A DNA stretch of 7,091 nt from Ardenticatenia bacterium. GTDB lineage: Bacteria > Chloroflexota > Anaerolineae > Aggregatilineales > Aggregatilineaceae. Position 1 is the stretch's first letter. Every line of letters starts with the position of its first letter. Shown here in pieces: positions 5,782-7,091 of this stretch. The translations under genes were made by a program, and so were the position numbers. The notes beneath the pieces were generated by a model. It was not told the origin of the DNA and searched no databases. It worked only from the letters and a program-made list of their open reading frames with translations. The stretch covers positions 1-7,091 of the forward strand of contig JALSSH010000483.1 of NCBI GenBank assembly GCA_026984385.1, in the 5' to 3' direction.

Positions 5782-5807
5782 CTCCCGCGCCTGACCCCGC
5801 CTCCACT

Positions 5808-7091
5808 TCACGGCGCGGGCGTCGTTTCTGGCGGGGGCACAAGCTCGATCTCCCGTGCCCCGACGCGGCTTTGGAAGGGCGGAATGCCCACGTCTTCGTG
5901 GATCAGCCCCGCCCAGCACTCCTGCGGATTGCGTGCCTTGCGAATTTCCGTCATGCGGACCGCGCCCCAAACTTCCGCCCGTTGCCCGGGCAGCAGGTAG
6001 TAGTACGTTTCGTCAGTCTCCGGATCGTAGACGGCGGTCAACTCGTCCAGCGGGGCCAGCGCCCAGCGCCAGGGAAAGTCGCTGTAGGCGGTGTGGCAAT
6101 TGATGCCGATACGCCACGCGCCGGATTGCTCGTAGGCTTCTAGGCTGGCGGCGGTCTGGTTGAACTGATACACTGTGCCGGGGAACGGCCCGGCGGTGCG
6201 CACAGGGGTTGAGCCGTAGTTGTTAACGGTCAGCTTGAAAACGAGCAGATCGCCCTGCACCATCGTGAGCGTGGTCAGGTCGGAGCTGACGCCCTCCGGC
6301 TTGGGAATTTTGCGCCCCTCGGTACGGGCGTCGGTGTAGTAGGCCTCGTCGTAGGGCATGTGGTCAAAGACGACGATGGCGCCGGCGGTTTGCGGCATAA
6401 TTTCCACTTGCGGCAAGCCGCCGTCCTGAATGGTGAGCGTGCCGGTGCGCACGATCCGTTGCCCGACTGCGTCCTGAGCGACGGCGTAAACGGTATATGG
6501 GCCGTCGGGCGGAGGCTCCATGCCCTGGTCTACCCCCCCGTCGTAGTCGTATTCGTGGTTGCCCATGTCCCCGGGTTTGCGCCCTTTTTCCCGTTCCGGC
6601 AGGTAATAGCGCTCCCCATCGCTGTCTTCCAGATACACGTTGAGTGTGGCGGGTTTTTCCAGGTACACGTTGACGCTAACGCGGTCGCGGATGCCGTCTT
6701 GGTTGGGCGTGAAGGTGGCGGGGTGAATTTCAAAAGCGGAGATCAGCGGCAAGGCACTGTCGGCTTCCGCGATCTCCAACACACCTTCGCTCTGAGCGCT
6801 TTCCCCATACTCTTCTTCGGCCCAAATTACCCAGCGATAGCGCCCGTTTGGGATCAGGCGACGCTCAACCGTGCCCTCGAAATCCTCATCGGGCAGTCGG
6901 TATCCCTCCACAATGCCGCTAAAAAGGACGCGATAGTCACCGGCCACGCGGCGCTGACGGTCGCGGAAAAGGTAGCGTTGGCCGTCCTCGTTTTCCAAAT
7001 AGATCGTGACCCACGCCGGACGCGCGAGCGTGTAGCGCACGGTGGTAATGTCGTCCACGCCGTCGGCGTTGGGGGTGATGCGCGCGCTTTC
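5808..7091 (-). CDS. Surface-type protein with two FlgD-like Ig repeats, 5' end cut by window
   Basis: The frame is open to the right edge; 427 residues are visible and the true start lies beyond position 7091 (the GTG at 7058 is internal). Numbering from the codon at 7091, two repeats of about 122 residues begin with the same Asp-rich turn: ITPNADGVDD (5-14) and FTPNQDGIRD (127-136). Each is followed by a V-x-Y/V-x-L-x-x-PA-x-V-x-V/I-YLE strand pair and an acidic D/E-DG-x-RY turn. This is the pattern of FlgD-like immunoglobulin repeats found in C-terminal parts of many exported proteins. The last ~155 residues (about 272-425) form a beta-rich, CARDB-like domain starting VQGDLLVFKLTVNNYGSTPV, with lone cysteines at 332 and 392, and a Pro/Thr tail. 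It is probably exported, but the signal peptide is outside the window. Its 150-bp distance and the promoter at 5725 suggest it is separate from the downstream unit. Confidence 0.8.
   Translation of the reverse strand, partial: ESARITPNADGVDDITTVRYTLARPAWVTIYLENEDGQRYLFRDRQRRVAGDYRVLFSGIVEGYRLPDEDFEGTVERRLIPNGRYRWVIWAEEEYGESAQSEGVLEIAEADSALPLISAFEIHPATFTPNQDGIRDRVSVNVYLEKPATLNVYLEDSDGERYYLPEREKGRKPGDMGNHEYDYDGGVDQGMEPPPDGPYTVYAVAQDAVGQRIVRTGTLTIQDGGLPQVEIMPQTAGAIVVFDHMPYDEAYYTDARTEGRKIPKPEGVSSDLTTLTMVQGDLLVFKLTVNNYGSTPVRTAGPFPGTVYQFNQTAASLEAYEQSGAWRIGINCHTAYSDFPWRWALAPLDELTAVYDPETDETYYYLLPGQRAEVWGAVRMTEIRKARNPQECWAGLIHEDVGIPPFQSRVGAREIELVPPPETTPAP

Noticed and set aside
5266..6000. Long + strand open frame of 244 codons opposite the lipoprotein and FlgD-like genes
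   Set aside because: It spans two real genes and their gap on the other strand; its composition (Ser/Ala/Arg rich, low complexity) is that of an antisense shadow in GC-rich DNA.

Overview
This is a GC-rich bacterial chromosomal window with seven protein-coding genes, two of them cut by the window edges. No rRNA, tRNA, CRISPR array or insertion sequence was seen. Shine-Dalgarno (SD) sites are purine-rich and there is one excellent intrinsic terminator. The gene set points to a GC-rich environmental bacterium: long-form HPF beside ComF, DUF2188, WbbL-type glycosyltransferases, a lipoprotein with a Pro/Thr linker, and a surface-type protein with FlgD-like Ig repeats. The low-complexity 'PTP' linker and overall flavour suggest Chloroflexota (Anaerolineae-like). 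That placement is inference, as there is no marker gene to settle it.

Left part, + strand (1-2441): the C-terminal part of a ComF-family phosphoribosyltransferase (1-569), then a complete long-form ribosome hibernation factor (614-1186). A textbook rho-independent terminator follows (1207-1241). Next is a 380-residue protein (1299-2441) whose first half looks like a divergent MobA/CofC-type nucleotidyltransferase and whose second half I do not recognise. comF beside hpf is also known from other phyla.

Middle (2442-2815): a short AT-richer island with a small DUF2188 gene on the - strand (about 46% GC by count, against clearly GC-rich neighbours) and a 101-bp intergenic region. That region contains the hexamer ATAGTA/TACTAT three times at 24-25 bp steps.

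Right part, - strand (7091 down to 2816): first the C-terminal part of a protein with two FlgD-like Ig repeats (5808-7091, open at the right edge). Then comes a three-gene unit joined by 4-base stop/start overlaps: a PhnD-like substrate-binding lipoprotein (5657-4545), a WbbL-type family 2 glycosyltransferase (4548-3562) and a WaaE-type family 2 glycosyltransferase (3565-2816). A sigma70-like promoter (5725-5697) lies just upstream of the lipoprotein. The lipoprotein has a strong SD and a proper lipoprotein signal peptide, but the codon at the expected start is ATC instead of ATG. The unit probably serves the cell envelope, with two sugar transfers and an exported ligand-binding lipoprotein, but no transporter genes accompany it here.

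The points most worth checking are the apparent AUC start, the degenerate catalytic motifs and unknown C-terminal half of the nucleotidyltransferase-like protein, the orphan PhnD-like protein coupled to glycosyltransferases, and the repeated hexamer around the DUF2188 promoter. I see no convincing complete new defence or mobile system.
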